Part shown: one piece after another, positions 26,456 through 35,285 of the stretch | Layout: every line of letters begins with the position of its first letter | How positions within the stretch are numbered: position 1 is the stretch's first letter | Assembly: GCA_031275285.1 (NCBI GenBank) | Contig: JAISOY010000142.1 | Span: forward strand, 1 to 39,038 | Source of the DNA: Bacteroidales bacterium | GTDB lineage: Bacteria > Bacteroidota > Bacteroidia > Bacteroidales > UBA4181 | Direction of reading: 5' to 3' | Length of the DNA stretch: 39,038 bases | The notes under the pieces: model-generated | Database searches by the model: none | The model's input: the letters and a program-made list of their open reading frames with translations, nothing else | What the model was told of the DNA's origin: nothing | Program-made: the position numbers and the translations under genes

Positions 26456-28711
26456 TTATCCCGCATAGCTGTGTTTGCCGCCGAGGATGTAATTTACCCC
26501 GAAATAAGTCATCAGGACGGCTAAGAAGATGACCAGCACAAAAATATGATAGAACAAGGGTTTGCGGAACCAGGATAGCGTTTTGCTGTGAAAGGTAAAA
26601 CTCATCAACAGGAAAGTGATCAATGCCCACACCTCTTTCGGATCCCATCCCCAGTAGCGACCCCAGGAAACATTGGCCCAGATAGCGCCGATAAAAATGC
26701 CCGCTCCCATCAGGAAAGTAGCCGGATACATGAATAACTCGCTGGTTTCTTTCATTCGTTCTATATAAGCCTGTTTTTCCGGTTTCTTTTTTCCGGAAGC
26801 CCAAATAATTAAGGAGGTAATACTGTTCAATGCCATAAATCCGCACAACCCGTAAGCCACCATGATGGTCAGCACATGGATGCTGAGCAGGGGAGATTGT
26901 AATACCGGGACCAATGGTGTGATCTGTGGATTCATGGAACTGATATGGGCTACCAGTAAGGTAAATCCGGATAACAGAAAGCTGAATACTGTGATCAGAA
27001 ATGCATACTTGCGGGTGAGAACACCTATAAGAAGGCCGAACCAGGCCAGTATTAACATGGTCTCGTATCCATTGCTCATGGGGATCCTTCCGCCAATATA
27101 GGCGCGTAATCCCAGTCCTATGGTCGCTATCAGGAAAGCCATACATAATAATCCGTATAATGCTGTTTCCACTTTTGGGAAGGACCGGTTACGGACCGTG
27201 CCCCAGATAAAAAAGAACAGGCTGATGCTACCTAGTCCCAGGCATATTTTAAACAACAATGAAAAAACAGGGATCCGGTTATATAATTGCTCTATTTTCA
27301 AATGATTGGCTGACGGCAGGATATCCCCGGCTTTCTTTTGCTGGAATGAGAGTAGTTTATCCAGATACATAAAGGCATTTTCGGAGTTGCCTTGTGTGAT
27401 GCTTTCGAAATATAACGGGAAAAAATGCCGGGCGAACAGGTTCTCCATACTGTCGGCCTGTATGGGTGTAACCATATTGGGAGCATACCATTGCAACAGG
27501 CCATTATCGGAGTTCAACGGGAATATTTTCAATAAATTTCCCTGTTGTAACATCTCTATCAGGTGTATTTTATCGTCGATTTTTACAGCTTCTTTAAGCC
27601 ATCCTTTCGGTTTATTGGAAGCATACATCTGTCTACGGTAAGGTTCCAGTTTATAATGTCCTCCAGCATCAATGAAATCTGCCAGGCAGGCTTTTCCTGA
27701 AACGGCGCCGGTCATTCGTTTCAATTCATCGCTTTCCACTTCAAACATAGGTACATATTGCCACTTTTCAGGGAAAAACAACCAGCCGAAAAGGACTTGT
27801 TCTCCCGAAGCATATTTATAGTGGTTCTTTCCCGTCAGTTTCTTGGTGAAATCATTGGCCAATGTTTGTACAGGCGCTATACGTCCGTTGTAATCCACCC
27901 AGATCTCTCCCAGCCGCTTCGCCTGCTCTTTACTGACGGTCAGTGAATCTCCGGTCAATAAAGAGGGGGACGCATTGGCCCATAGGGGGCACGCCAGCAA
28001 AAATACGAGAACAGCTTTTTGAGATAACTTTTTCAACAGGAAGCGAAATCGTTCACGTTTGCTGAAAAGAACCAGGAGCATGGAAAAAAACATCAGGAAA
28101 TATCCTGCATAAGAGAAAAAGATCCCCCATGTATCATGATTGACACTTAAAATCGATCCCTTCCAGTCATCATCAAAAGATGACTGATAGAACCGGAATC
28201 CCTGGTAACGGAAAATACGGTTCATTGAGATTTCCTGTTCAAAAGTTTTTCCGTTCTGTTTGTCCTTCACATCGACAATACTGATGTAGTTAGCAGGGGT
28301 CGTGGTTCCCGGATAATATTCTATTTCAAAGGATTTCAGTGAAAGGGAGAAGGGGAGGAGTATTTTCTGACGTGTTCCGTCATCAAAAAAGAAGGATACC
28401 GGATGGTTTTCCCGGAGGTGTACCTGTCCTGTCTTTCCGGTCATCCGGGTAATCAATGCACCCGAAAGGATAATGAGAAATGAGATATGTAGGAGAAAAA
28501 CGGCAAAGCGCTTATGCAGCGAAGCAATAACCATGTAATAAAGACTGAACGTACCCAGTAATATCCAAAGTAAAGTAAACCAGATACTATTATAGAATTG
28601 GGTGTATGCATCAGCACTGCCGTGTATATGTTCATACCATGTGGCCCGTCCCAGGATCAGGATCAGCAAGGCCATTAAGAAAAATGCGAAAAAACCTGTT
28701 TTTTTACTCAT
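26456..28711 (-). CDS. Fused ResB-CcsA cytochrome c biogenesis protein (System II)
   Basis: 751 aa polytopic membrane protein of System II haem delivery and cytochrome c assembly. The N-terminal ResB/Ccs1-like part has TMs near 8-28, 42-62 and 70-90, a periplasmic part with NHPVSFFFDDG and GFRFYQSSFDDDWKG, and a TM near 195-220. A periplasmic linker of over 200 residues follows. The C-terminal CcsA part, from about 480, has the tryptophan-rich haem-handling motif WGRYWGWDPKEVW near 686 and histidines in HVLTIMVAYG and FHSKTLSW. Its start is 21 bp after the stop of the upstream exported protein, and that gap holds a TATTTTTG motif. Haem substrates such as multihaem cytochromes are not in this window. 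Confidence 0.93.
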   Translation of the reverse strand: MSKKTGFFAFFLMALLILILGRATWYEHIHGSADAYTQFYNSIWFTLLWILLGTFSLYYMVIASLHKRFAVFLLHISFLIILSGALITRMTGKTGQVHLRENHPVSFFFDDGTRQKILLPFSLSLKSFEIEYYPGTTTPANYISIVDVKDKQNGKTFEQEISMNRIFRYQGFRFYQSSFDDDWKGSILSVNHDTWGIFFSYAGYFLMFFSMLLVLFSKRERFRFLLKKLSQKAVLVFLLACPLWANASPSLLTGDSLTVSKEQAKRLGEIWVDYNGRIAPVQTLANDFTKKLTGKNHYKYASGEQVLFGWLFFPEKWQYVPMFEVESDELKRMTGAVSGKACLADFIDAGGHYKLEPYRRQMYASNKPKGWLKEAVKIDDKIHLIEMLQQGNLLKIFPLNSDNGLLQWYAPNMVTPIQADSMENLFARHFFPLYFESITQGNSENAFMYLDKLLSFQQKKAGDILPSANHLKIEQLYNRIPVFSLLFKICLGLGSISLFFFIWGTVRNRSFPKVETALYGLLCMAFLIATIGLGLRAYIGGRIPMSNGYETMLILAWFGLLIGVLTRKYAFLITVFSFLLSGFTLLVAHISSMNPQITPLVPVLQSPLLSIHVLTIMVAYGLCGFMALNSITSLIIWASGKKKPEKQAYIERMKETSELFMYPATFLMGAGIFIGAIWANVSWGRYWGWDPKEVWALITFLLMSFTFHSKTLSWFRKPLFYHIFVLVIFLAVLMTYFGVNYILGGKHSYAG

Positions 28712-28715
28712 CAGG

Positions 28716-28723
28716 CAAAAATA
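28716..28723 (-). promoter_or_regulatory. Candidate -7 element (TATTTTTG) next to the ResB-CcsA start
   Basis: The minus strand reads TATTTTTG, fitting TAnnTTTG, only four bases before the ATG. If used it would give an almost leaderless mRNA. The surrounding 13-mer CAGGCAAAAATAA (28712-28724) recurs exactly at 34010-34022 upstream of another minus-strand gene. Confidence 0.35.
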
Positions 28724-28732
28724 ATGAATAAA

Positions 28733-29704
28733 TCACTCGGTAGGTAAGATTTCCTCTTCAGGTTCTTCGTCAGTATCCTTTTCCTGGTCTTCTTTTTCCG
28801 GTTTTGGTAGCCGGATAAATCTCGGTGGTTTAGGTAACGAGCTTTTTTTCAGTTTTTTATCCTTAGGGGGTTCTTGTATGTCTTTATGATGTTTCCAATG
28901 ACCTTTCTTGAATTTAAGAGCATCCCGGTACATATCCGGTTCATAATACTCATACTCTCCCACAAGGTAAGGCATTAATGGAGCGAGGTGGTCGAATTCT
29001 ATCCTTCGTTTGCGCCGGTTGTATTCAAGGTACATGCTTTGAGCGGAGGAAAATTCAAATACCACCCGGTATTTCGTCCAGCCGTTTAATTCGATGATGG
29101 GTGCACCGAACCATGGATTCCCATTTTCATCGAAGGTCATCACTTCGATCATTTTTTTCTTGGTGTCAAGATTATTCATATCTAATCCCAAAAGCGTATA
29201 ATACTTCTTTTTATCTTTCGCTTTCTTTTTGGGGATGATCTTATAATATAATGTTCCCAGCCATTCATTGGCTCCAAGTGTCTGGTTTTCCGGTCTTTTT
29301 ATGGAATCCGACAGGTCTGTCAGGCGAATTACCCGGCTCGGTTCTTTTTTACCGGGAATGACAATAAGGGCGAAATGCCTGTATGATCCATCCCTGAAAG
29401 AGTGGTGCCAGTTAAAAAGAAGAAATTTTTTCCTGGGGGCATATAATCTTCCGACCAATCGTAAAGAATCGAATTTATGCTTGTAAGCAGCAGGCATAGT
29501 GAGCGTTTGAGCAAGTATCTCTTCAATTTGCAGGTGTTTTTGTATGGCGAGGCTGTCATCCATCGTATTCCTGATTTCACCGAACAACCGGAGGATCGTT
29601 TCTTCGACAGGCCAAAAATCAACAGGGTTCTTTTTTTTACCGAATGCACCTGGTAAACATAAAAAACTGATGACAACAAAAATGAATATTTTTTTTCTTC
29701 CCAT
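28733..29704 (-). CDS. Exported protein of unknown function with charged C-terminal tail
   Basis: 323 aa. A signal peptide is clear (MGRKKIFIFVVISFLCLPGAFG). I do not recognise the family. The body is mixed alpha/beta with KKFLLFNWHHSFRDGSYRHFALIVIPG and KYYTLLGLDMNNLDTKKKMIEVM, then WTKYRVVFEFSSAQSMYLEYN and a Tyr/Pro-rich stretch before PYLVGEYEYYEPD. The last 60 residues are low-complexity and rich in Lys, Pro and Glu (PKPPRFIRLPKPEKEDQEKD, then an acidic run ending EEEILPTE). It is followed by ResB-CcsA at 21 bp and preceded by the LytTR regulator at 30 bp on the same strand, so co-transcription is possible. A periplasmic or surface role is inferred from the signal peptide only. Confidence 0.8.
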   Translation of the reverse strand: MGRKKIFIFVVISFLCLPGAFGKKKNPVDFWPVEETILRLFGEIRNTMDDSLAIQKHLQIEEILAQTLTMPAAYKHKFDSLRLVGRLYAPRKKFLLFNWHHSFRDGSYRHFALIVIPGKKEPSRVIRLTDLSDSIKRPENQTLGANEWLGTLYYKIIPKKKAKDKKKYYTLLGLDMNNLDTKKKMIEVMTFDENGNPWFGAPIIELNGWTKYRVVFEFSSAQSMYLEYNRRKRRIEFDHLAPLMPYLVGEYEYYEPDMYRDALKFKKGHWKHHKDIQEPPKDKKLKKSSLPKPPRFIRLPKPEKEDQEKDTDEEPEEEILPTE

Positions 29705-29734
29705 TTCCTGTGACTTAGTTTCCGGAAAAGAGTC

Positions 29735-30442
29735 CTATTTCAAAATTACATTTAGCTTTTTTAATAGATTTTCTTTAAATGATTTGCCTATGGGGATATT
29801 ATTCCTGTCATTTCCATTGGTACTGATGATGATCATATTGTCTTCAATACTGTGAATACTGTTGATATTGACAATAAAAGACCGGTGGACCCGGATGAAC
29901 TGACTGGTCGGGAGTTTTTCCTCAATGGCTTTCATGGTGAAATGGATGGTATATTTATTTTCAAATGTGTTGATGATCACATAATTTTCCATCGCTTCCA
30001 CCCATAAGATATCTGCATATTTTAATTTTACCAGGGATGAATTATGTTTGATGAATATTTCGTCACCTTTGGAATGCATCCTGCTTTTTTCTTTTCTTTC
30101 CTGGGCCTTACTTACAGCTTTACAGAAACGACTGTAGGAGAATGGTTTGAGAAGATAATCGGTAACGTCATATTCAAAAGCATCGATGGCATATTTATCT
30201 TTGGATGAGATAATAATGATCTGGGGAAGATTGCTCAACGCATTTAAAAAATCAATTCCGCTCATCTCCGGCATCTCAATGTCCAAAAAGATCAACTCGA
30301 TGTTTTCATTGGAATTCAATACATTGATGGCATCAACTGCATTGGAGAGCGAATGTAACAGATGCAACGACTCTGTTTTTTTTACAAAGTCTTCTGTAAT
30401 CTTCCTCACGAAACTATCATCATCTATGATAATGCAATTCAT
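29735..30442 (-). CDS. LytTR-family response regulator
   Basis: 235 aa two-domain DNA-binding regulator. The receiver domain spans residues 1 to about 118, with acidic pocket DDD at 7-9, phospho-acceptor D54 in FLDIEMPEMSG, and YLLKPF carrying the conserved lysine. The LytTR domain runs from about 128 to 232 and includes ILWVEAMENYVIINT and the typical RVHRSFIVNINSI. Its usual partner, a LytS-type membrane histidine kinase, is not adjacent: the neighbours are trmH upstream (48 bp) and an exported unknown protein downstream. It is therefore an orphan regulator in this window. The target genes cannot be deduced. Confidence 0.95.
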   Translation of the reverse strand: MNCIIIDDDSFVRKITEDFVKKTESLHLLHSLSNAVDAINVLNSNENIELIFLDIEMPEMSGIDFLNALSNLPQIIIISSKDKYAIDAFEYDVTDYLLKPFSYSRFCKAVSKAQERKEKSRMHSKGDEIFIKHNSSLVKLKYADILWVEAMENYVIINTFENKYTIHFTMKAIEEKLPTSQFIRVHRSFIVNINSIHSIEDNMIIISTNGNDRNNIPIGKSFKENLLKKLNVILK

Positions 30443-30490
30443 CTTGAGTTTAAAATATGGAGGTAAATTTAATGATTAATTCTAACAAAT

Positions 30491-31177
30491 TTATTTCGGG
30501 TGTATATTTTCTTCAGTCAAGCGTTTAATCAGCATTTCCGGGTTTTTTACGGAATTTTTAAACCATTTTAACCGTAACTCTTCTTTTTCAGAGGACGTCA
30601 GCTGCCAGCGAATATCAGTTTGCTTTAGCCGATAAATCAGATGGGATAAAACAATCCCGGCGGATACTGAAATATTTAAGCTTTGGGTAAATCCGGTCAT
30701 AGGGATTTTCAAATGTTCATCTGCATGTTGCAATATACTCTTTGATACTCCCTGATGCTCATTTCCAAATACGATCACACATTTTCCTTTTAGAAGATCG
30801 AACTCATACAATCCTGCACTTTCTTCCTGAAGAGATGTAGCTACAATACGATACCCTTCTGATTTTAATTCATTGACGGCGTCTATCGAATTATTTGCCG
30901 ATCCGTTGAACTTTCGTATGCTTAACCACTTATCCGATCCTTTCAATACCATCGGATTGATATTGTATATATTGTAATTTTCAACAACATGTACATTCTG
31001 GATACCGAAACATTCGCAGGTACGTAAAACGGCACTGGCATTTTGGGACTGATAGATATCTTCTAAAAGTATGGAGATATAGCGGGTACGCTCAGCCAAT
31101 ACTTCTTCGATTCTGTTGCGTCTTTCTTCGCTAACAAACTCCGACAAAAAATCCAAAACCAAATTGTTATCAATCAT
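30491..31177 (-). CDS. trmH: tRNA (guanosine-2'-O-)-methyltransferase, SpoU/TrmH type
   Basis: 228 aa SPOUT-class methyltransferase, close to the usual length of TrmH. It has the N-terminal RRNRIEEVLAERTRYISILLED helix, then NASAVLRTCECFGI (motif 1), CVIVFGNEHQGVS (motif 2) and IPMTGFTQSLNISVSAGIVL (motif 3), which form the knotted SAM site. Family members methylate the 2'-O of G18 in the tRNA D-loop. The C-terminal extension (DIRWQLTSSEKEELRLKWF) is also typical of TrmH. It reads away from a 222-bp intergenic stretch (31178-31399) in which I see no further gene or strong hairpin. The LytTR gene lies downstream on the same strand. Confidence 0.92.
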   Translation of the reverse strand: MIDNNLVLDFLSEFVSEERRNRIEEVLAERTRYISILLEDIYQSQNASAVLRTCECFGIQNVHVVENYNIYNINPMVLKGSDKWLSIRKFNGSANNSIDAVNELKSEGYRIVATSLQEESAGLYEFDLLKGKCVIVFGNEHQGVSKSILQHADEHLKIPMTGFTQSLNISVSAGIVLSHLIYRLKQTDIRWQLTSSEKEELRLKWFKNSVKNPEMLIKRLTEENIHPK

Positions 31178-31399
31178 GATAAAAAGGTATCATTTTTTGA
31201 AAACAAGTCCACTGGTAAATAATACGATGGAAATTATCATAATGTTACAACTAATTCCCTGTATTTTATCATTTGCTTTCTAAAGTCAAAGATAATAAAA
31301 TAACCACGACTATGAAAACATTCATGAAGACACGTAGTTGGGTGATTAAAATCCAGTAAATCGAAAGATCATTTATCATTAGTTGGATACATGGATACT

Positions 31400-33994
31400 T
31401 TATCTTTTCTTTCCTGCCAATACGCATGGAAGCTTATAGGTTTTACTGAATCCCGATGAGTTATAGGCATGAAAGTATACGATATAGACTCCGGTCAGGG
31501 CTTTCCGGTTGTTTTCATCTGTTCCGTCCCATGTAATGATCCCTTCCGTTTGCATGATTTGTTGGCGTATTAACTGTCGTATTTTCCGTCCGTATGCATC
31601 GAAGATGATCACCTCGCCCATCAATGAAGGTGTTTCAAAATGGTAACAAATATCCAGGACATCGTCGAATCCGTCGTTATCAGGTGAAAAAACTTCCGGG
31701 AGCAGGGTGACGGCATTTTGTCCGTATTCCGGATCAGTATATTGTGAATTTTTCTTTCCGGGTGTTGCAAATCCTGCTGTCTGGGCTGCGGTATGCCAGT
31801 TATTCTGATCGAGGCTGTTACGGTCCGGATGTATGCGTTCTAATGAAACGCCGGACCCAATATTCAGAAAATCAACGTGCTGTTTGCTGTTATAATGTAC
31901 CTCGTCGATAACGTGAAGACTTTTGTTCAACAACACCAGACGACCGGATTCCTTGGTAAGTGAGGGCATACTCATTAATTGCAGAAAGCATTCCGGAGGA
32001 CCGGCATCATACTGTTGAAGAATATGATCCGTATTCCGCGATACGACCAGATATTGCTCCGGCATCAGTAAAAACGGATCTTCCGTTAGCCCTGCCGGAT
32101 TGGATAATTTACCATTGTTGTCCCGCATGGATATTTGCAGGTCGCTGACATTGACCGCCTTTTTCGAGCGGTTGTACAGTTCTATGAATGTATATCCCTC
32201 AGGAAACGGATTAAATAGAATTTCGTTGATGATTACATCCAGGCTGTCGGTATATTCCGGCAATGAAAAATGAAACCTTGCCGAAGGTATTTTGTATCCG
32301 GCACAGTCCTCGATATCACTTTCTACCGACAAATCATACCATTGCTTTTCCTGCAGAGCATCCTGCAAATTCAATTGTAGCTGGTTAAAATGTTTTCCTG
32401 TGATTTCTATATCCCGGATGCTGATCTCAGGTTTTAAGGTAAACAGGGTAATATCCGGAATGAACCCGGCCAAAGATTTGGACACATGTAACACAATGGT
32501 GTGTTGATCAGGTGTAGCGATATGCCGGATCTGAGGCAACCTGTCATCTGCATTCCGGGAAAAGACAGAATTTTCTTTCCCGGGTGTTCCGCCGTTTCTA
32601 TCTACAGATGCTTTCCAGTTAAACGCTCCGCTACAAGTTTGTTCCGGATCGATCAGTTCAAGCGACCAACCTCCGTTTGATTTTTGCGTATCCTTATACC
32701 AGTCCGTATTAAAATCGATCCATGATATCACGGTTCCTGCATCATCCTGAAGCATTAGATATTGTCCCGAATTGGCAATAGCCGTCATAGATCCCAATAT
32801 AGGCATCACAGGTCCGAAACTTTCCATATCCGGAGCAGCATTAGGATGAACCAGTAATAAACGACTCTTTGCTCCGAAAAGAAATGACGGGAATATTTTT
32901 GAAGTTTGGCCATATGTTAATGTCCATCCTTCCAGTTCAATATCTTTATCGGAACGATTATGAATTTCAATGTATTCATATTCGGGTAGATGAACTACCG
33001 GAGATGGATTGGCCATTACTTCATTGATCACAACATCATTGGGTAATACCGGACAGGGAAAAATAATATTCAAAACGGTATCGCGCATGATATTTTGATT
33101 CTGGTCCATTAATCCGGAAACCTTTAAATGATGTTGTATACCACATTGGGGCTGCCCGGGAAAGGACAATGAAAAACAGGTTAATTCTTCCTTCTGGACA
33201 CCTGTTGGTAAATGGGTACCACCCACTATGGAAAAATATTTCCCATAATCATTGATCGGGTTGATCTCTTTTGAAAAACAAATATTGATCAGGTATCCAT
33301 TCAATCTGTAATCAATAATTTCCGGTAGTTCCCTGTCTGCAAAAGCTTGTCCGTTTACCCGAAAATCATCAAAATAGAAAGCCTTGCTCCGTGTGACGGT
33401 ATACACACATACCACACCGAAATACGCAGATGCTTTCACCTGGTTATCAAATGATTCTCCTTCTATGGTATAATTGTTTCCGCCTGTTATATCGCTTTGT
33501 ACGGTCCAGTTGCCCTGGGCATCACGGGTGGTCAGTATCCGTGCGTGACTGGAAGAGACATCGAGTATTTTGGCCCGCCCGGTGATCAGTTTTTCAACAG
33601 TGTTTCCGTTTTGCCGGAATAAACAAATGTCATCATCCGTACCGCCCAAACGAAGGTAATAACCGTTCAACGGACCCGTCAGGTCTGGGTTGTCGGACAT
33701 CAGGTATACTTTTGTATAATTGGAAGAGGAGGGGTTAAAATCTAATTTGACGGCAAATTCCCAGGAAGCTTCTTTTGCTATATCCGAAGCAACAGACAGA
33801 TATGACACACCTGCAGCCGCATCATCGAGCCGTAGCCATCCGTTTTCAACAATAAATCGATCTGTATTGCCCTGCCAGGCAGGTTGATGAAGAAAATCCC
33901 CGTCTGAAAAATCATCACTCCACTGTGCGGATATGATTTCCGGATAGCACAAGCATAGCAGGAAGACGGTACAATTGAATATTATTTTTCCCAT
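31400..33994 (-). CDS. Secreted lamin-tail-domain protein with CHU_C type IX secretion C-terminus
   Basis: 864 aa. A signal peptide (MGKIIFNCTVFLLCLCYPEIISAQ) precedes a LamG/concanavalin-like region (about 25-215). An Ig-like segment follows (about 220-315), then a lamin-tail domain at about 320-480 (VVINEVMANPSP, YEYIEIHNRSDKDIELEGW, GGTPGKENS). A second Ig-like segment comes next, then a second lamin-tail domain at about 585-760 (VIINEILFNPFPEGYTFIEL and FATPGKKNS). The C-terminal type B domain starts near 766 (VFSPDNDGFDDVLD) and includes GVYIVYFHAYNSSG. It is probably a large surface or secreted protein exported by the type IX system. Its ligand is unknown. A TATTTTTG -7-like element lies at 34014-34021, about 20 bp upstream of the ATG. 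Confidence 0.92.
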   Translation of the reverse strand: MGKIIFNCTVFLLCLCYPEIISAQWSDDFSDGDFLHQPAWQGNTDRFIVENGWLRLDDAAAGVSYLSVASDIAKEASWEFAVKLDFNPSSSNYTKVYLMSDNPDLTGPLNGYYLRLGGTDDDICLFRQNGNTVEKLITGRAKILDVSSSHARILTTRDAQGNWTVQSDITGGNNYTIEGESFDNQVKASAYFGVVCVYTVTRSKAFYFDDFRVNGQAFADRELPEIIDYRLNGYLINICFSKEINPINDYGKYFSIVGGTHLPTGVQKEELTCFSLSFPGQPQCGIQHHLKVSGLMDQNQNIMRDTVLNIIFPCPVLPNDVVINEVMANPSPVVHLPEYEYIEIHNRSDKDIELEGWTLTYGQTSKIFPSFLFGAKSRLLLVHPNAAPDMESFGPVMPILGSMTAIANSGQYLMLQDDAGTVISWIDFNTDWYKDTQKSNGGWSLELIDPEQTCSGAFNWKASVDRNGGTPGKENSVFSRNADDRLPQIRHIATPDQHTIVLHVSKSLAGFIPDITLFTLKPEISIRDIEITGKHFNQLQLNLQDALQEKQWYDLSVESDIEDCAGYKIPSARFHFSLPEYTDSLDVIINEILFNPFPEGYTFIELYNRSKKAVNVSDLQISMRDNNGKLSNPAGLTEDPFLLMPEQYLVVSRNTDHILQQYDAGPPECFLQLMSMPSLTKESGRLVLLNKSLHVIDEVHYNSKQHVDFLNIGSGVSLERIHPDRNSLDQNNWHTAAQTAGFATPGKKNSQYTDPEYGQNAVTLLPEVFSPDNDGFDDVLDICYHFETPSLMGEVIIFDAYGRKIRQLIRQQIMQTEGIITWDGTDENNRKALTGVYIVYFHAYNSSGFSKTYKLPCVLAGKKR

Positions 33995-34013
33995 ACGTCT
34001 AAGTTGACGCAGG

Positions 34014-34021
34014 CAAAAATA
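34014..34021 (-). promoter_or_regulatory. Candidate -7 element (TATTTTTG) for the lamin-tail gene
   Basis: The minus strand reads TATTTTTG, fitting TAnnTTTG, 19 bp upstream of the ATG at 33994, in the short gap after cydB. It lies in the 13-mer CAGGCAAAAATAA, which is also found at 28712-28724. No -33 TTTG partner is obvious. Confidence 0.4.
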
Positions 34022-34030
34022 ACAATTCTT

Positions 34031-35164
34031 TTAATATTTGTGTGACTCTTCGTTTAATTCTTCCGTACTGATCTGTTTTTTATTGATGACTCTCCATGCC
34101 CAGAAAATGTATGCAGCTACAAAAGGAACAAACAGAGATACATAACTCATCACCGTAAGCGTATAATGACTCGAAGAACTGTTTTCTATGGTTAATGAGT
34201 TCTGCAGATTAAAAACAGACGGATAATAACAGGTATGATTGAAACCGGCAATCAGAAACAAGGATAGTACGGTTAAAACGGTACCTGTACCGGCATACCA
34301 GACGCCTCTTATAAATCTGGCACTCAACAGGGAATGGATGATCCCGTATAATACCATGATCACCCCTACCAGCAACATGATGAGTACTATCGGCATTTCA
34401 ATCAGGTTATGCAGGTATTTGTGCGGTTCCATGTTCACGATTTTGGTCACCGGGTCGTAATTGAAACCGTCTTTGAACATTAACCAGATCAGGAAAGTCA
34501 GGAATAACACCACGAATACGATGGAATTAGGCAGGAGTCGTATTTTTGCCCGGGTAACCACCGTATTGCTGTTAATATTATTGATGAAATAAAGTAATGC
34601 CAATACACGTGCCAGAAAGAACACGGATAATCCCAGTAAAAGGTTATGCAGGTTAAAAGCAGCTTCTAATCCATGATACGGCGTTTCCCATCTGGATGTA
34701 TTCATATCGCTGACAGAGAACATAGACCCGTTGAAGAAGGTGCCTACTGCCGTACCTATCAGTACCGTACCAATGACGCCATTGAATAACAGGAAAAATT
34801 CATAAACACGCGGACCCAGCAGGTTATTAGGCTTCGAACGGAATTCGTAGGATACAGCCTGAAAGACAAAGCAAATCAGTATCAGCATCCAGACCCAATA
34901 GGCCCCTCCGAAGCTGGTGGAATAAAACAGGGGAAAAGATGCAAAAAAGGCCCCTCCAAATGTAACGAGTGTCGTGAAGGTAAATTCCCATTTTCTCCCT
35001 AATGAGTTAACAATCAATGAACGCTCATCTTCGTTTTTCCCGAGGGAATAGATCAGTGTCTGTCCTCCCTGGACAAACATCAGAAATACCAGGAGACTGC
35101 CCAGCAGAGATATAATGACCCACCAGTATTGCTGTAATGCTAAATGTGATAAAGATTCGAACAT
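34031..35164 (-). CDS. cydB: Cytochrome bd ubiquinol oxidase subunit II
   Basis: 377 aa membrane subunit, the expected length, with about eight or nine TM segments. Diagnostic segments are FLMFVQGGQTLIYSLG near the N-terminus, NSLGRKWEFTFTTLVTFGGAFFASFPLFY, and YEFRSKPNN. It pairs with CydA (35286-36818) to form the quinol-oxidising, high-oxygen-affinity terminal oxidase. It starts 121 bp after the cydA stop. That gap is longer than usual for cydAB and is almost completely filled by copy B of the 95-bp repeat. The C-terminus is hydrophilic (KKQISTEELNEESHKY). Confidence 0.95.
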   Translation of the reverse strand: MFESLSHLALQQYWWVIISLLGSLLVFLMFVQGGQTLIYSLGKNEDERSLIVNSLGRKWEFTFTTLVTFGGAFFASFPLFYSTSFGGAYWVWMLILICFVFQAVSYEFRSKPNNLLGPRVYEFFLLFNGVIGTVLIGTAVGTFFNGSMFSVSDMNTSRWETPYHGLEAAFNLHNLLLGLSVFFLARVLALLYFINNINSNTVVTRAKIRLLPNSIVFVVLFLTFLIWLMFKDGFNYDPVTKIVNMEPHKYLHNLIEMPIVLIMLLVGVIMVLYGIIHSLLSARFIRGVWYAGTGTVLTVLSLFLIAGFNHTCYYPSVFNLQNSLTIENSSSSHYTLTVMSYVSLFVPFVAAYIFWAWRVINKKQISTEELNEESHKY

Positions 35165-35180
35165 AACATTTCAGATTTTG

Positions 35181-35275
35181 AGCACTCAGTGCTATTTGTT
35201 GTTTTCTTAAGTCGCATTGATCAAGTTGATTACGTTCAGCAAATGTGACATTAATTGTTTTATATTACTTAATTG
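35181..35275 (-). repeat. 95-bp dispersed repeat, copy B (in the cydA-cydB spacer)
   Basis: The reverse complement of this segment aligns without gaps to 18021-18115 with about 79 of 95 identities. It occupies nearly the whole spacer: it starts 10 bp after the cydA stop and ends 16 bp before the cydB ATG. Its end nearest cydB carries the palindrome AGCACTCAGTGCT (35181-35193). In the transcript this region could form a leader structure for cydB. Confidence 0.9.
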
Positions 35276-35285
35276 TCTGCAATAA

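Noticed and set aside
26364..27146. Minus-strand ORF of 260 codons overlapping ResB-CcsA in another frame
   Set aside because: It lies mostly inside the well-supported CcsA domain and reads as low-quality His/Arg/Gly-rich sequence without homologous features.
31178..31399. Possible small gene or RNA between the lamin-tail gene and trmH
   Set aside because: AT-rich sequence with no convincing ORF, hairpin or promoter pair.
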